NCBI GenBank assembly: GCA_012523605.1
Contig: JAAYTY010000081.1
Location: 1-14,719 of the forward strand
Direction of reading: 5' to 3'
Length of the DNA stretch: 14,719 bases
Origin: Candidatus Fermentibacterota bacterium
GTDB lineage: Bacteria > Fermentibacterota > Fermentibacteria > Fermentibacterales > Fermentibacteraceae
The position numbers and the translations under genes were made by a program. The notes under the pieces were generated by a model, which saw nothing but the letters and a program-made list of their open reading frames with translations, searched no databases and was not told the origin of the DNA. Below are positions 14,055 through 14,719 of this stretch, one piece after another (the first letter of the stretch is position 1; each line of letters begins with the position of its first letter).

Positions 14055-14578
14055 CGAGGGAGTTCGCGCTGGGTCTCGGCAGCAATGTCGGGGACAGGAG
14101 GTCGTTTCTCCTGGAGGCTGCCCGGCGCCTGTCGCGCGCCGGGGGTGTGGTGGATTTCCAGCTCTCGGGCATCTATCTCAGCCAGCCCTGGGGAGGCGTC
14201 CGGGGAGGGCCTTTTCTGAATGCGGTGATGACGGGGGTGACAACGGCCGGTCTGCCCGAGCTTGTTGAGGCGTGTCTCGAGGCCGAGGCGCTGGCCGGGG
14301 CTCCCGAATCGAAGAACGGCGCTCCCAGGACTCTGGACGTGGACATCCTGTACCTCGATCCACGCGGGCCGGGCGCTGAGTGGATCATCCTTCCGCATCC
14401 CAGGATGCACCTCAGGAGATTCGTCCTTGAACCCCTGCTCTCGCTGAGGCCCGAGGGTTCCATCCCCGGCCTGGGAGCCGGCTGCGAGGCTCTCGTGGCC
14501 GAATGTCCTGACAGAAGCCATATTACACTTCTCGAAGAAGCGCCATCAAGAGGACGGCTATGGCCCTATGTCGTTTGA
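14042..14578 (+). CDS. folK: 2-amino-4-hydroxy-6-hydroxymethyldihydropteridine diphosphokinase
   Basis: Seen: 178 residues from ATG 14042, which keeps the first strand EFALGLGSN intact. LGSNVGDR (12-19) is the signature start. SQPWGGVRGGPFLNAV (47-62) forms the pterin-side loop. PRTLDVDILYL (95-105) contains the two magnesium-binding aspartates D99 and D101, and LPHPRMHLRRFVLEPL is the third block. Known: it transfers pyrophosphate from ATP to 6-hydroxymethyl-dihydropterin in folate synthesis. The ATG overlaps folB by 13 nt and has only a weak ribosome-binding site, so translation probably depends on coupling. CTG 14051 (again CTGA with the folB stop) is a less likely start because the purine run directly abuts it. 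The 3' end overlaps the kinase gene by 11 nt. Confidence 0.93.
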   Translation: MGRLTREFALGLGSNVGDRRSFLLEAARRLSRAGGVVDFQLSGIYLSQPWGGVRGGPFLNAVMTGVTTAGLPELVEACLEAEALAGAPESKNGAPRTLDVDILYLDPRGPGAEWIILPHPRMHLRRFVLEPLLSLRPEGSIPGLGAGCEALVAECPDRSHITLLEEAPSRGRLWPYVV

Positions 14579-14719
14579 GAAGCACTACATAGTCGTCGAG
14601 GGTCCGATCGGGGTCGGCAAGACCACCCTCTGCGGCCTGCTCGCGGAGGCCTGGAAGGCCCGCCTCGTGCTGGAGGAGGTCGAGGAGAACCCTTTTCTTC
14701 CCATGTTCTACAGGGACAG
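14568..14719 (+). CDS. Deoxynucleoside kinase (deoxyadenosine/deoxyguanosine type), N-terminal part
   Basis: Seen: the first 50 codons before the right edge, from ATG 14568. The P-loop is GPIGVGKTT (12-20) in HYIVVEGPIGVGKTTLCGLL, followed by an EEVEENPFLPMFYRD block, the expected second motif of the Drosophila-dNK/dGK-dAK family. Known: these enzymes phosphorylate deoxynucleosides to feed dNTP salvage, and in many bacteria their gene sits beside folK. The ATG lies within folK (11-nt overlap) and lacks a close Shine-Dalgarno sequence, again suggesting translational coupling. The remaining 150 or so residues, including the catalytic lid, lie outside the window, so the substrate preference cannot be judged. 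Confidence 0.88.
   Translation, partial: MSFEKHYIVVEGPIGVGKTTLCGLLAEAWKARLVLEEVEENPFLPMFYRD

Overview
This is a gene-dense, GC-rich bacterial chromosome segment carrying 14 genes (two cut by the window edges) and very little non-coding DNA. Several signs point to a diderm lineage of the FCB type or a related uncultured phylum such as Fermentibacteria, Eisenbacteria or Latescibacteria: a secreted C25 (gingipain-like) cysteine peptidase ending in a type IX secretion-like sorting domain, secreted or lipoprotein-like small proteins, a DUF3108 envelope protein, and an LL-diaminopimelate aminotransferase. Arginine is often encoded by AGG despite the high GC. The lineage call is inference from gene content only. 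No mobile element, CRISPR array, rRNA or tRNA was seen.

Layout. (1) 1-884, minus: a YhcC-like (TIGR01212-type) radical SAM protein, running off the left edge. (2) 919-3026, plus: an arylamine N-acetyltransferase-like enzyme coupled by an ATGA overlap to a DUF4416 protein, then a small secreted protein with a jelly-roll-like sequence. (3) 3007-4206, minus: a PLP fold-type I aminotransferase, convergent with and overlapping the secreted protein by 20 bp. (4) 4308-7116, plus: a tightly overlapping operon of a GT4 glycosyltransferase, a DUF3108 protein and RNase HIII. (5) 7248-7484, plus: a 78-residue lipoprotein-like protein with a hexapeptide repeat, with its own promoter and a strong intrinsic terminator. 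(6) 7565-9919, plus: a nuclease-helicase fusion, an N-terminal Cas4/RecB-type PD-(D/E)XK domain joined to an XPD/DinG-type iron-sulfur helicase. (7) 9960-12386, minus: the C25 peptidase. (8) 12487 to the right edge, plus: LL-DAP aminotransferase, FolB, FolK and a deoxynucleoside kinase, joined by short overlaps (lysine/cell wall, folate and dNTP supply).

The most unusual features are start codons and architecture. Three genes (glycosyltransferase, nuclease-helicase, folB) appear to start at CTG behind a well-placed Shine-Dalgarno sequence; in folB no ATG, GTG or TTG is available, and the CTG overlaps the previous stop as CTGA. Two further genes appear to start at TTG. The nuclease-helicase fusion, the repeat lipoprotein and a divergent promoter pair with overlapping -10 boxes (12405-12453) also deserve attention. 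No clearly new multi-gene system was found; most genes belong to recognisable families.
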